64,000 nt of DNA from Cheilinus undulatus (taxonomy: Eukaryota; Chordata; Actinopteri; Labriformes; Labridae), in NCBI RefSeq assembly GCF_018320785.1, contig NC_054866.1:33209000-33272999 (forward strand), written 5' to 3'. The position numbers were made by a program, and so were the translations under genes. Of this stretch, positions 11,784 through 26,700 are shown piece after piece. The number at the start of each line of letters is the position of its first letter. Within the stretch, counting starts at the first letter, position 1. The notes below the pieces were generated by a model. The model was not told the DNA's origin and ran no database searches. It saw only the letters and a program-made list of their open reading frames with translations.

Positions 11784-14700
11784 TTAGTCCATGTCCAAGT
11801 CATCCATCTCCACGGTGGCCTCGCTCTTCACCCAGGGTAATGGCAAAGGCACATAAGGGTCATACGTCCAGCGAGGATACACTCTCTTGTACAGATTCAT
11901 CAGGACAGTATCTTGTGATCGCAGCTGGTTATCAAACACGCACTTCATGTGACCATGTGTTCCTGAAAAATAAGGTAAGGCAAGTTTTCTGTCAGTTTTC
12001 TGAGAGTTTGTTCCAGATACAAGGAGCATGGAAACTGAAAGCTGCTTCTCCATGTTTGGTTTCAACTCACAGAGACACAAAGCAAACCTTCACCATATGA
12101 CCTGAGTGGTCTGGATGGTTCATACTGTAGTAGAAGGTCTCTGATGTATTTTGGGCCTAAATCATTCAGTGCTTTATAAACTAACACAAGTATTTTAAAG
12201 TTTCAGTCAGGAAAACCCTCGTCATATATTTTACTATTTTATTGCAAAATGGAAATTGTTTTATTTGGCATAGAAGGATCTGCTCAAAAGATGCACCCTA
12301 GGTCAGTGAAGTCACATGCTTTCAAGGGAGCACATGGCTAGAAACCCCCATATGGATAGATACATTTATGACAATGTGTATTGAATACAATAAAATGAGT
12401 TCAAAAGAAATTAAATCGTAGTAGCATGAATCTGAATATGAGGGTGTAACAATCTTTAAGCTATGAAGGAGGAGGCTGGGGTGGAGGAGGTCAAGCTTTG
12501 CCAGCAGCAGAAGCATGGTGCACCACCGTTAATACAAACAGGGATTAGCAAAAAGTACATCATATTTAAATACGCCGCTGGGGCCATGATCACCTGGAGA
12601 CATTGACATGTAGAGCAATGTATCATCTGCAAAATTATGGTAATTAATTTTGTTGGTTTCCATCATCTTAGCAAGTGGAAGCATATACACACATGGACAA
12701 AATTGTTGGTACCACTCTGTTAATGAAAGAAAAACCCACAATGGTCACAGAAATAACTTGAATCTGACAAAAGTGATAATAAATAAAAATTCAATGAACA
12801 TTAACCAATGAAAATCAGACATTGCTTTTGGACTGTGGTTCAACAGAATTATTTTAAAAAACCAACTCATGAAACAGGCCTGGAAAAAAATGATGGTACC
12901 CCTAGAAAAGATTGAAAATAATGTGACCATAGGGACATGTTCAACCAAGGTGTGTCCTCTAATTAGCATCACAGGTGTCTACAAACTTGTAATCAGTCAG
13001 TCGGCCTATTTAAAGGGTGACAAGTAGTCACTGTGCTGTTTGGTGACATGGTGTGTACCACACTAAACATAGACCAGAGGAAGCGAAGGAGAGAGTTGTC
13101 TCAGGAGATTAAAAAGAAAATTATAGACAAGCATGTTAAAGGTAAAGGCTATAAGACCATCTCCAAGCAGCTTGATGTTCCTGTGACTACAGTTGCACAT
13201 ATTATTCAGAAATTTAAGATCCACGGGACTGTAGCCAACCTCCCTGGACATGGCCGCAGGAGGAAAATTGGTGACAAATCGAAGAGACGGATAACACGAA
13301 TGGTAACAAAAGAGCCCAGAACAACCTCCAAAGACATTAAAGGTGAACTCCAAAGTCAAGGTACATCAGTGTCAGATCACACCATCCGTCGTTGTTTGAG
13401 CCAAAGTGGACTTCATGGGAGACGACCAAGGAGGACACCACTGCTGAAAATAAATCATAAAAAAGCGGGACTGGAATTTGCCAAACTGCATGTTGACTAG
13501 CCACAAAGCTTCTGGGAGAATGTCCTATGGACAGATGAGGCAAAACTGGAACTTTTTGGCAAGGCACATCAGCTCTATGTTCACAGACACAAAAATGAAG
13601 CATATCAAGAAAAGAACACTGTCCCTACTGTGAAACATGGAGGAGGCTCTGTTATGTTCTGAGGCTGCTTTGCCACATCTGGGACAGGGTGTCTTGAATC
13701 TGTGCTGGGTACAATGAAATCTCAAGACTATCAAGGTATTCTAGAGAGAAATGTGCAGCCCAGTGTCAGAAAGCTTGGTCTCAGTCGAAGGTCATGGGTC
13801 TTGCAACAGTATAATGTCCCAAAACACACAGCTAAAAACACCCAAGAATGGCTAAGAGCAAAACACTGGACTATTCTGAAGTGGCTTTCTATGAGCCCTG
13901 ATCTAAATCCTATTGAACATCTGTGGAAGGAGCTGAAACATGGCATCTGGAGAAGGCACCCTTCCAGGCCTGTTTCATGAGTTTGTTTTTTAAAATAATT
14001 CTGTTGAACCACAATTCAAAAGCAATGTCTGATTTTCATTGGTTAATTATCATTGAATTTTTATTTATTATCACTTTTGTCAGATTCAAGTTATTTCTGT
14101 GACCATTGTGGGTTTTTCTTTCATTAACAGAGGGGTACCAACAATTTTGTCCACGTGTGTAGATGCTGCTCACATTTAAAGGTGCCTATTGACACAAAAT
14201 AGCCTCAAATCAATATCCTAGTGTGCCAAAAAGTCCCACTGAGGATCCATTTGGTTGAGTAATGTATTGTCGACTGTGTTGAATGCAGCACTGAGAGCCA
14301 ATAATGGCAAAACACTAAATAGATACAACGGTCAACATGTTACTTCAACAAAGTAAGTTTAAAATGTCATCACCTAAAGCCTCTTTGATGTGGCCTCTTC
14401 GACCCCACTTAGTTCTCAGCTCCACTGGCTTGAACCACATGATATCATCTGTCACAGGAAAAAAAGATAAGAGTAGTCAATCATTATGCCTTAAGCCAAA
14501 GCAAAGTGAAAAATTCTGTAATATTATGTAGCCACAGAGAAAACATCCTATTACCCCTGTTGAAGAACATGTAACGAACAACTGCAGAGCGTCTGTTAAT
14601 TTTGAACGGGTGTCCGCTCAGGACTATCCTCTTCAGAACGATACGCTGAGGGTCACAGCTGAGCAGACTGCCTGTAGCCACCAAGTCCTGTATGCCTAGA

Positions 14701-17700
14701 AAGCCAAAGTTAGAAGAACACAAGCTCAAAAACCAGTGCAGAACTAGCTTAAGTGGATAATTAAATAAAACCATTAAAGAGAAAACAGAAGAGAGGGCCA
14801 AAGTTCAAAATAGAGACAGCCAAGTAATAATTAAATCTACTCGTTTTCATCTCACCATCACTCCTTTGTTTGAAGAGCAGCACTCCTGCAGGGGGGAAGG
14901 TGATGGGAGCGTACACAGACACCACTGTGGGGGCATCTGGCCTGAGGAAGCGCTCCATCTTATGCTTGTCAGCTGGAGGAGAGCCAAGTTCAACACTGAA
15001 TAATTTATTTATTGCTGCAAATCCAGCAAACCAGTCTCAGCTCACTTACTTTTATGACCATTTGGCTGATAGATTTGATTAGAAAGAACAGCAAATCGAT
15101 TATGTAACTGAAATATAGATAACTTGTTCTACAGCATTAAGGCCTTCTTTGCATCAAAACATCAGTGAGACTCTAAGTCATGCGTGGGCAAAGCTGACTA
15201 TTGTTTGCCTGTGTTTACTAGAACACTAAATGCATCAAGTCCTTTAAAATTATGCTTTTGTGTACAAAACTGCTTTGAATGCTGATGTAAGTAAGTCCTT
15301 CATACTTAGTAGTCTGCTTTGTGTGGGTAATGTATAGATATGGGTCTTTCAATACATGCATTCTGTGGTTTTGTGATTGTCTGCTAAAAAAAAAAAAACA
15401 ATCATATTTGTTGAATTATTATGAGTTCTACCTGAAGTGTGCTGAGAAAAGATGGGAGATGCCCTGAACCTCCGAAACCCGCAGTGGAACACCAGCTCCT
15501 CTTTAGATTTGATGGGCTCTGTATTGCTGGGGTGTCTCCTCACTAAGAGATGCATCACTGACATCTGCCCTCAGAGGAAGTAAAGAAAACATTAAGATGC
15601 CAGAAAAGTCTGAAACAACTTTTACTGAAAAATCAACCCAGATTAAAGGTTTTTTGGAGTAATTTAGCATGAATCATACCTTCTGCTCATGGGGCAACAG
15701 GGACATCAGCATCAAAGGACGGCCTGACTGGACGCTCTCCATCACAGAGAAAGGCACATCAACGATGTGCAGCGTCACGTACCAGCCCACCTGAGACAGA
15801 AAGGGCAGCAGAGTCAGAGAAACCAACAAACAAAATGTGCTCTTACAAAAAAAGAAAGGATTGTATTTTTACCATGGCTCCCTCTTCTTCAGCTGCAGTC
15901 TCTGCTAGAATGCGGCGACGGGTACGTTCAAAGCTTTGAAACTGGAAGATACGAGAGTAGTTGAGAGGCAAGTTCTCCATGGGGTCCCAAGGCGAAGAGC
16001 GGAAACTTTTCAGACCTCTGTAGCGCTGAAATCTAGAGCAAGAGGACAGCAACAAAATTAAATGTTAATAAAGAGAGCTATCAGAGGATTTAAAGCTTAT
16101 TCACAATGTTTGCATATTTCTTTTTCATCAGACATAAAGAAGCAGAACTGACCTGATTCTCGCTGCCATATCGAGGGGAGTGTCCACTTCATCAGGAAAC
16201 ATCTCATTGGCCCGAGCCTCACGGTAGCGTTTAAGGCCTTCTTGTTCTGCAGCTTCATCCATATTCTCATCATAGCGCTGATCTGCTCCAGCTCGTTTTG
16301 TGGAGCAGACCTCCTCCTCCTCTTCCTCGTCCTCTTCTTCTTCTTCAGAGCCTGAGCCAGCATCCTGAGCCATGAAGAGAATATACAGTTCACTCTAATA
16401 AAGTACATTTGCAGGAGTCCTGTCAGTATCATCAGCCTAATCTGAGAATTCATCCACCTAAGAAAGTAAAAACCTTTGTTGTTTCATAACCTAGGTTTTT
16501 AAAAACAAGGGTTCCTATTCCCTTTCAATGTGACTTTTGCCAAAAGCAAAAAGTTTACAGTCAAGGATGTAATCATGACTTTATAAAATGAATATTAGTT
16601 AAGGATTTGAAAGGGCTTACAAATATTGTAATTCTAGTGTAACAAGAGCATTATGGGTTAAAAAAAGGTGATGATTTCTACCATCTCAGCACAAAAAGAC
16701 TGAATCCAAGTGCATTGGGTTTAGACTTCTTACAGTACAGTGTCTTTATAAAGTAATCACCCCCTTTGATGTTTTACCCTTTTTTGGATTTTACAGATCA
16801 ATCAAGGTCAAATTTGGCTTTTCTGACAAAGAAATGAAGTAATGTAAAAGTGAAAATATAAATACAAAGTACTATCAATAAAACAAAAACATGCAAGGTA
16901 AAATATTTGATTGCATAAATATTCAGCCCCTTTAAAGTGACTGGCCTATTTCAACAGAGGTCTAGCCTATTGGTGTTAGTATTCTCACTATTAGTTAAAC
17001 TGGGATCATCTGAGTGCAGTGAACGTGTCTTAAGTGACTGTAGTATAAAGACACCTGTGTCTGGAAGGTCCAGTCCCTGCTTAATCAGTATTCCTGGCTA
17101 CCATTACACCATGAAGACAAAAGAACACTCCAAGCAACTCAGAGAAAAGGTTACTGAAAAGTTTAAGTCAGGGGATGGCCAATTCAAAGCTTTATGGGAC
17201 AGTGGCCGAGAAAGCCACTGATGAAGAAAACTTATTCAACCTCGACTTTTGCCTTCCTATTTTCTAAATAGCATCCTCAATATTTGACCAACAATCATCG
17301 GATACACATGCTGGAAACAGAAGTGCATTAAAAGAGCTATTATTGTAATACAGCCAAACATAAACAGGACTAACCTTGCCACAATAACAACACTGTTTTG
17401 AGAACACTTATGCCTTGTGTTACACCATTCATGTGTCTAAGTGTGACCATACTAGGGAGTTTCCAAAGTTTAAACTATCAGAATCCCACATTTACATATA
17501 TTTACATTTTTCCATCCACAGTGTGTTGACCTCTCAAGTGTTTCTGGACAGTCACTCTTGTAATTCTTCTTCTAAGGACAATAAATTTGCAAGAGGAAAT
17601 TGATCATCACAGAGGACACACTCTCTAGTCCTCTTTAAACTAGCAGATTGCAGACAGAGCCAGACCCATGAGAGGAAGCACCCAGCAGGGGGTTGATTCA

Positions 17701-20700
17701 CAACCTTTCCAACATCCTTGCTGCAGTAATAATAATCATTATCATTTGAAGTGCCCTTTCCTCTATTGTTACCCTGTCCTAGATACATGCTCCTACAACA
17801 TCAAACGCATGCTAATAACAATCACTGATCGTAATGAACCCATTGCATAAGGAAGATTTCCCCCGACCTCTTTTCAAGCAGAGCTGGAAATAAATAAATT
17901 GTTCAACCCCTCCCTCCGTCCAGACAGGAAGCTCTGTTCACAGGGCAGGAAGACAGGAGGCTTCTCTCGAGACTCCAAACACTATTGTTGTGGTGAGCAG
18001 CCTGGCACTGCAGGCTCAAGGCAGACGCTGAGAAAACAAACTGGGACAAGGAGCACCCATCTAGGGTCACGTATGCATCGCTAAAGTCCCGGAACTACCA
18101 ACGCTTCTTCTCCAAGAATTACTGTCCTCAACATCCTCTATGACACTACACTATCCGAGTGCTGCCACACTGTTGCTATGACAACAAGAAGAAGCGGAGT
18201 TGACTCATACCAAAGGTGGTTTCAGGCTAAACTTGTACAGAGACAATCATTACTTAAGTTCGCTATATAAACTCGGAATGAGTCATCAATTTCAAGAACT
18301 TGAAAATTTTACTGACAAATTTTGGGCTTCTGCTTTATAAAAGGTGAAGGTTAGAGGATCTTTATTTTATCTTTTAATTATAATATGATTAAATAAATGC
18401 ATTTTTTCTTTATTTGACCAAAGTAAATCAACAATGTGAGGATGATAGCTCTAAGTCAGCAGATCAGTATTGGACATTGGTCCAAATTAAAAAAAAAAAA
18501 AAAAAAATCATAGATTGAACAACTAATTCATTTTTTAAGTCACTTGATACCAATTATCAGCCCTTTATTCACCCACCACTACATTTTGCAGCCTACTTCC
18601 CCACAAAGTGCATCTCCTTTCTTTCTCTCTCTTTAAGGCTAAAACATCAGAAGCTCATTCAGTGCCACCTAGTGTCTGTCTGCTTGTTGCTTTTCCTTAA
18701 ATCATTTCAAATTCACTCTTACCAACAAATGAGCTGTTCTGCTTTTCACTGAACTGAAATATTAAAATCTGAATATGGAGATTTAGAAAGTCATTTTTAC
18801 TATGGCTCAGAGGTTCAGACACATCCCCTGTAAAGATCCTCATATCTCTGTTTCATCTCCTAAAATCCCCCCACTCGATTAATATTAAGAGTTAAATCGC
18901 CTTACATTACTCTAAGTGAGTACCTGAGAGTTATTCTCCTCATAGTCTCCATCCATGGCCTCATCCAACATGTCATCATTGTCATCATCGTCATCATCGC
19001 TTTCATCATCCATCTCTCCATTCTCCTCGTCTTCATCAACGATCCACATGGCCTGGTAGTCGGATGTTCCTTTAGGGACCTTCATCACACGTTTGTTCTT
19101 TCTCGCCTCTAAACAGCAAAGTGAAATAAAATTGCAGACTCCTTATTATTGTATCAGGTAATGGCTAAACACAAATTCAAGGTTCAAGGTTCTTTATTAG
19201 TACCCAAAAGGAAAAATCTGCTGTGCAGATAGGAGTTCAGCATCCCAGAGACAAAAACAATAACAGTGATTCACAATTCAAGACACAATCCACAAAAATA
19301 CATTAAAAACAAACTTAAAAAAATTTTTTTAAAAAACCATTGAGGATTAAAAACCAAGTCGTGATAAATTGTTTCTGATAACATTCATTCTATAACAGTA
19401 CTCCAAAAGGTTCTAAAATGCTTTTAAAGGCTCCCTAAAATAAAATATATTTCATTAAAATGAAAGTGAATCATCTTGTGCTAGTTTTGTGGAGAAGTGT
19501 AAAAGCTGCAGGTACTAAAGTTTTCCTTTAGCGCTTAGTTCTCCCTTTAGGAGCAATAACAAATTGACCAGAGCAAAAAAGTTGAAAGGATGAGAACAGC
19601 CATGGAGAACAGAGTTGGCTTTACGCTCTTTCTGTAACCCCTTTTTTATTTCAAAAATAATTAGGAATAATGACAGGAATAATTTGAAATGTATCCCTTT
19701 AAATTATGATTGCTACCGAAAACAAAAGTATCCAACAAGTAATCGAGGTTTGGCTTCTGTAAAAAGAATTCTTGTGTACCTGTTAAAGTTTAAATCATCT
19801 TAGCCAGCCTTCCCCAAACTTGAGTCAGCCATGGCCTAAATCTGAAAATCTTCTGGGGCCCACCAAAACCCTCACACAACCATAACATTAGGTTCAAAGT
19901 ATCTACCGCTACATTTTAACTTCATAGACAGAGAGATACTTTTAGAAAAAATAATTTAAAAGCCTTTGTAGAGTCACAAACAGGATTAACAAGACCCTAG
20001 CATTAATTGTTTTCAGCAGGCATCTGCAAAGTCACCTACATTTTATTTTCTGATATTCATCTCTTTAAATGGATCGTGTGACCTTATAAATGCTTTCCTT
20101 GAAACTTCAATGTCTCCAAAGGCCTTGATAAATTCTTATAATCCTGATGTGCCACAGAAGAATATTTACAAGAGTGTCATAAAGTATTTTAACACCAGTT
20201 ACACCATGAGACTCATAAAAAATAAATAAATTTGAATGGAAGTAAAATCTTCTTGTTGGGTTTATTATGATTTCAAGAATTAAAATGATTCCATTATCAT
20301 TCTAAACATTAACTCATTTTTTAAAATTATGTTTTATTTATAGCAAATGACCTCCTGCGGCCCACATTCAGGCCTTCCAGGGCCCACCAGAGGGCCCCAG
20401 TATAAAACTTTGGGAAGCACTGATCTTAGAGGGGCCAGTTTAGCTCAGCTGGTAGAGCAAGCATCGCTACACAAAGACTCCAATCATTAAACTGGTTGCA
20501 GGTTCAGACCCTGATTCTGCTGCTGTTTGTCACATGTATTTTCCTGCTCTCTCTCCCCATATTTCCCCTCTCTCTTCAACTGTCCTAATGATGGCAAAAA
20601 AATCCAAAAATACTCTTTAAAAAAATTATAAGTAAATTCTGTTCTGCACCTTCTGCTTCTAGCAGCTCTGTTTCTGTTGGCCATGTCTGCTCTCCATCCA

Positions 20701-23700
20701 TGGGGTCCACCTCAGCCTCTGTCTGCAGACTCTCTCTGCAGGATGGGTCGGCTTTCATGAGCACTCTAACTGGAGCCTCTTCTTCAGCTCCATCCTGAGA
20801 GCAAAAAGAGATGAAAAAGTGGTAAATTCAGAGTTTAAACTATAGTAACTAACTAGCATTGTCTAATTCAGAGACAACATTGAACTTTTTTTCACTTTTT
20901 TGCCCCTTTTAATCACAACAAAACAGACATTAATATGATATAATGAATACATTTTCCCCTTCACTATGACAGCTCAATACTATAATCAATAGTGGCTTAT
21001 TTAATTGTTGTCACAGTAACATTATTGCCAGAATAAAAAAGAAGACTAATAAACTACAGACTATCATTTTGTATGCGTGCATGTATTTGCAGACATTTTT
21101 CATTCTTATACAAAGACTTGTATGTAATAAACATAAATAAAAAACAAACTAAACTTGACTCCTGTAACAGAGGGGTTTTTTTTGCCTTCCCAACCCTACA
21201 CAGTCAGTCCCTCCAGGATAATGTGACTGTAACACTAATTCAATCAACCCTCAAAAATTCTGCATGGCCTTGCAATTTTGACTCAGCATCACAACTTTTC
21301 TACAACTTCAACAACTAAACTTAGCCCACAATCCCACCAGCTCTGAGCATCATCATCAACATTTTAAGACCTTGTTTTCAACCGAGATTATGTGCACCAA
21401 TAGCTCACATGAACAAAAAAGCTCTGAATTGATCTATCCTCCTATGAGAATCTCTGAGTTGTCAGTTTCAGAACAGCAAATCTGACGTAGTTAAAATTAA
21501 TTCTGAATAGATTCACACGGAGTTCAGTGTTGGCAAGATGACCATGAAAAGTCATCATCAATGGAGCCCTGACACAAATATTCGCCATGGAAACGGGTAA
21601 CAAAAAGTCCAAAAACTTTATCTTCTCAAACTAGAAATCCTCTGGGATTATACATTTATTTTTAGGAGAAAAAAAGTTAGACTGCTTTAGGAAGGTTTGG
21701 CGTATACCCTATTAGGGCAACATATGACAAAAAAGTCTTAAATTCTGAGATTCAAGTTATAAATGTACAATATTAAGTGATAAATTAATGAAGTTATAAT
21801 TTTAGTCAAATTAAATGTGATATTTTGAAGGGAAACAGTTTATATTAGGCCTAAATTGGTTTATATTTAAGCTGCTAGATTGGTCATATCTGTTGATTTC
21901 AAATCAGTTTATGTGTCACTTGATCCAAGCCACTTTTAACACGTTCTATTACAATCGTAGCAGTTAAAGACACCTTGGCTTTGTGTTAATTTAGATTAAG
22001 ATACCAACTTGTAAAACATACAAGCAGATTGGTACAACAACAACTGTAAAGTATCTGGGAATCATTAGACTCTCAGATAAATTTTAAAAGCCCAATTAAA
22101 AAGATTTGCCAAGCCATTGAGGCTAATCCCTGCGATTTTAGGATAAGAAACTGCTTGACAACTAATTGTGCTTTTATGTTTTCCACCCGATATTACTCTC
22201 ACACCTGTCCTATGGTTTAACTGCCTGGTCTTTAATCAGTCAGTGATCAAATCCTTAGTGAGTCTCTACAATCGGGCTCTAAAAATCCCAGATTAAAAAA
22301 ACAAAATAAATTTGACATAATCACTGCCACATTTTATGTGAACACAAGATTGCAAGTTTTAGTGGTTGTATTAATTTCAACTATGTACAGTTAATGTTCA
22401 AATGCTTAAACGGACATGTTCCTCTGTCTTTCTACAGATTCATAAGAAAATTACAGAGCTGCATTAGATCCACCAGAGCAGCTTCAAATAGAAATCATTT
22501 CATTTTAGTTTGCAAAACATCACTTGCTCAGACTGCTGTCTCTGTAAAAAGGAGTCATATCCTGGAACTCTCTACCTGATCAGCTTAAACTAACCAAAAA
22601 CCTCCCCACCTTTAAGAGAGCTACCAAATCCTGGTTAATTCAACAACAGAGTTGTACTTGTGTCTAATTTTCTGTAACTCTGTCATTGCTTTTACGGTCT
22701 CATGTTGTACTCCATTTACCTGTTTCTTTATTTATCAACTTTTTTTTTTTTTTTAATTCTTATAAAAGCCCTTCAGGGGATGGGGGTTGCAAATTAGCAT
22801 TTGCTATAAACGCTGTGATATTTTAATGGGATGGATGTTGTCAGTTGTCTATGTACACTGTAACTATCCCTCACAAATCAACTATGAATAATTAACTTGT
22901 GCCATAGGTTCATCCACAGCATATTGGTTTCACACATAAATAATCTCTCATCTTTATCCTGTTAAGTTCATTAATTCAGACTAATCAAATTGACATTCAA
23001 TGATGTACATGTAACTTCACATGGAGTAATGCAGCCCTTCATCTATGCTCATTAACTAAAAATCATCATGTTTGATAAGAAACTACTAAATGTAGTCCAC
23101 TGTTTTTATATCTATATGAAATAATAATGGATTTTTATTCAGTGTAAACATGAATAACACACCAGATATGAACAGAATAAATAAATGAAAGAATGCAGAA
23201 ATGAAACCACATCTCTGGCTCTGTCAGAAGAAGGAAACAGAGAGAAACTGCAGGTTAATTAAAGAAAACCTGCTCCTGGCCAGGTTAGCTTCACAGTAAC
23301 TGACTCAAAGCTTAAGTTTCCTCTCCTTGTGAAACAGAATTACCTTACCCCTCATTCTTAGGTTTGAGTTTTCTCTCATCTGAAATGAAAATGTCAGAGT
23401 TTTCCTCATTTCAGGATTAACAGAATTAAGATTTTCACCTAACCTGCTTCATGAAATGGACTATGTGTCTGTGTGCTGCTGACTGTTTGTGTTTGCCATT
23501 ATGCCTTGTTGTTAGTGGGGATGCTGAGCATCCACACTGTTGATATTTTATTAACTAAGTCCTCAGAATATACAGCTTTTATCATTTGTTTGCTTTTTTT
23601 AATCTATACAACTTTTAGATGTGAGTGTGTTCTTCTTTTAGGATTTAAGGGTTTATACTTGGCAATGTTTTCTCATTGTTACTGACTTCAATTGCTTTTC

Positions 23701-26700
23701 TGTGCACTTGAAATCTTAGAAATGCTGCAAATCAAGCATTTTTGGGGATCTTTCTTGTAATATTGGGTCTTTTTGGTAACATACTTGGAGCACAAAAGGT
23801 AGTTGCATTTTTTTCCTGAATAACTAAGCCTGAAAACACTCTAACTTACTTTTTGTAAAAGCTACTGTAAATCAGGCTTTTTAGGTTTCAACAACTGCAA
23901 GAAAGTCTTAAAAAATCCTGGGGGGACTTGTTGCAAAGTACATTTTCGCATTGAGTGAGATTTTAAAAATACCCACCAGCATGTCGACGTCTCCCCCCTT
24001 GCTGGGCTTTGCTGGTCTAGCAACTGTTAAATTTAGGGGAAGTGGGTCTAATGGAGCATCGATCTGACTGAGCTGGTAGTCTCCGTGCCCGCTGATGTGA
24101 ACCAGTCTGTCAGCCCTCAGAGGATGACCACGGACGTATCCAGAGACACACAGGGTGCCCAGGCCGGTGGGTCCACCACCTGTCCCCTCAGCAGGGCTGT
24201 TGGGTGTAAAAGTGACATGCTGAGCCAGTAGATGTGAACGTCTGGAGCGGAAGCCCAGCTTTCTCTGTCTCTGCGTGCCCAGGTGTCTGAGAAGCAGAGT
24301 TGCATCCTGTTCAGAGTCCAGAGGGAAGAGACGGGTATCAGGAAACCGGATCTCTGTGATCTTTGACAGAGCTCTCCTGGACTCGACCCTCTTCTTCACA
24401 GGGAGGTCGGACACCCCCTGACAGACCAGAGCTACATGTGGTGACAGAAGGACAATGAGCTAAGAAATGTACACCAGAAACATAATCTAGAGAAATCTGA
24501 AAATATGCTAATAATGGCAGGAGTATTAAGGCCTCAGTATTACAGGGAAATACACACTTACCATGGCTAGGGAGGCCCTGAGCAAAGAGGCAGGACAGAC
24601 AGTGGTCTCCATAGCTGTCCCAACCTTCAGTGGAGTCCAGCACAAACACAAGGCTATCTGCAATCTTTGCAACATCCAGCAGGGAGTGCATGTCAGCTGT
24701 TTAAATGAACCATGAAGATGCTTCAGAATGGGATGAAATAATACTCGTAACAAAGACAAGAAAGTACAATAAAGACTATAATATTATTTTTAAATTCTTG
24801 GTTTTGTTTTGCTTTAAAACAAAATTTTACAGTTTACTCTTAATCAATTCTAGCATACCCAAACAGTTTATTCAGGGTAGATTGTACAGGCTCTTACTTT
24901 TTTTTTGATAGGAGCTAACAAACTGACAGGATGTAGCAGGGTGGTCAGCCTGTGCTGGGGGTTGTACCCCTGGTCTGTTGGGTCTAAAGCCAGAGTTTTT
25001 CATTGCCATGAATCTGCTTCTCTTTCAAACTGGCTAGATCATGGTAAACAACTCTAAAATCATAACCTGGTCAGGACCAGTTTCAGAGTAACGGCTTCAA
25101 ATCGGCCACAGGGTTTTATATAATTTTACAGACTGTTACCATGAAATCTTCTCTAAAATCGTATCGTGGGGCCACTAGTGACTCCCACCCCTACAATATA
25201 GTCAGATGTCTATAGACAAAATATTTGTCATGCTGATAATATTGTGCATCCCTAAAGACAAAACAATCTTTTAGGAAGACTGAATACAAATGTAAAATGA
25301 CAAAACCGTGGCTTAATTAATAATCACACCCCTTAACTTATGTTTGATTAAAGCACCTTTTGATTTCATTACAGCACTCAGTCTTTTAGGGTAGGAGAGT
25401 CTATCAAGTCATCTCTTTCAACTTGGCAAAAATTCCCTCTCTTCCTTTCAAAAATACTCAAAATCTGTCAGACAATGAGGGCATTTCCTGTGCACAGCCC
25501 TCTTCAGGTCATACATCTGATCTTAAGCAGGATTCAGGGCTGGGCGCTGACTGGGCCAATCCGAAACTTTTAACATCTTCTGGTGAGGCTGTTCTCTTGT
25601 AGATTTGGATGTATGCTTTGAGTTATTCTCATGCTGAAAGCTGAAATTCCTCTTCATCTTCAGCTTTCTAGCAGACACCTAAAGGTGCTGTGCCAAAACT
25701 GACTGTTATCTGGACTTGTTCATATATCTCTCCACCTTAACTAAAACCCAGCTGAACAAACTGCCCTGAAGCGAAATGCTGCCACCACTGCGCTTTGCTG
25801 TGGGTATAATGAAGTGCAGTTTGTTTTTGGGTTAAATATACCTTTTGGAATGATGGCTAACAGTTTACCCTTTGTTTCATCAGACAATGACGCAATTTTG
25901 ATGTACGTTTTTGCTAAATTTAGCTGGGTCAAATGTTTTCCTGACTTTCATCTTGCCATCCTACCCTAATAGCCAGAATTATTTAAGAATATGTATATAC
26001 AGGAAAAAATGAAGTTGTACTGTTCTTTCATTGCATTTGAAATAAACGAATAGCTTTAATACTTTACTTCATTTGATGAAAACGAAGTTTAATGATAAAT
26101 ATTTAGAATTAGTACTCTAAACTTTTGCAATTTATTTGGCCCATCTGTGGAGCAGCATGGGGCTGACCAATTTGAGAAAATACTCTAACTGCACTTTTTA
26201 AATATATATATATTTTGACTGCTTTTATTCTGTAAATCCCTTACATATACAAATCTTACATATTTTTAACATACAAGCAAAAAATCTCTTTACATTATAA
26301 CCAAAGCAATATTAGATAGATTAAACTAGGGCTGAATGATAGTGAAAAAAACATCTAATTGCGATTATTGCTCATACAGCAAATTCAATAAAAAATGTTG
26401 TGTTAAGGGAAACAATGCATTTCTTTCATGATGTGTCACACATAACATCTCTGCTGCAAAAAAGGTATTATGATACACATTTCAGGTTAAAGTATTGCAA
26501 CCTTTTGCAATCTATGTGAGCATGCACACAGTTAGTGTTTGTTAGTTCTGGCATATGTCCACTGGTATCAAAATCACATCAAAAACTATTAAAAACATTA
26601 TTCAAAAAGGCTTTAAGTCATCATCAAGACCTGAATCACAGATTAAGCAGGAATAAACTTCCTCTAACTTTCAAAAGAAACAGCTGTGACATTTAAATCA

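Noticed and set aside
23908-24691. Overlapping minus-strand frames extending past tsr1 exons 4 and 5
   Set aside because: The extra residues beyond 23977 and between 24432 and 24561 are intron read-through; splice sites and phase fix the exon ends.
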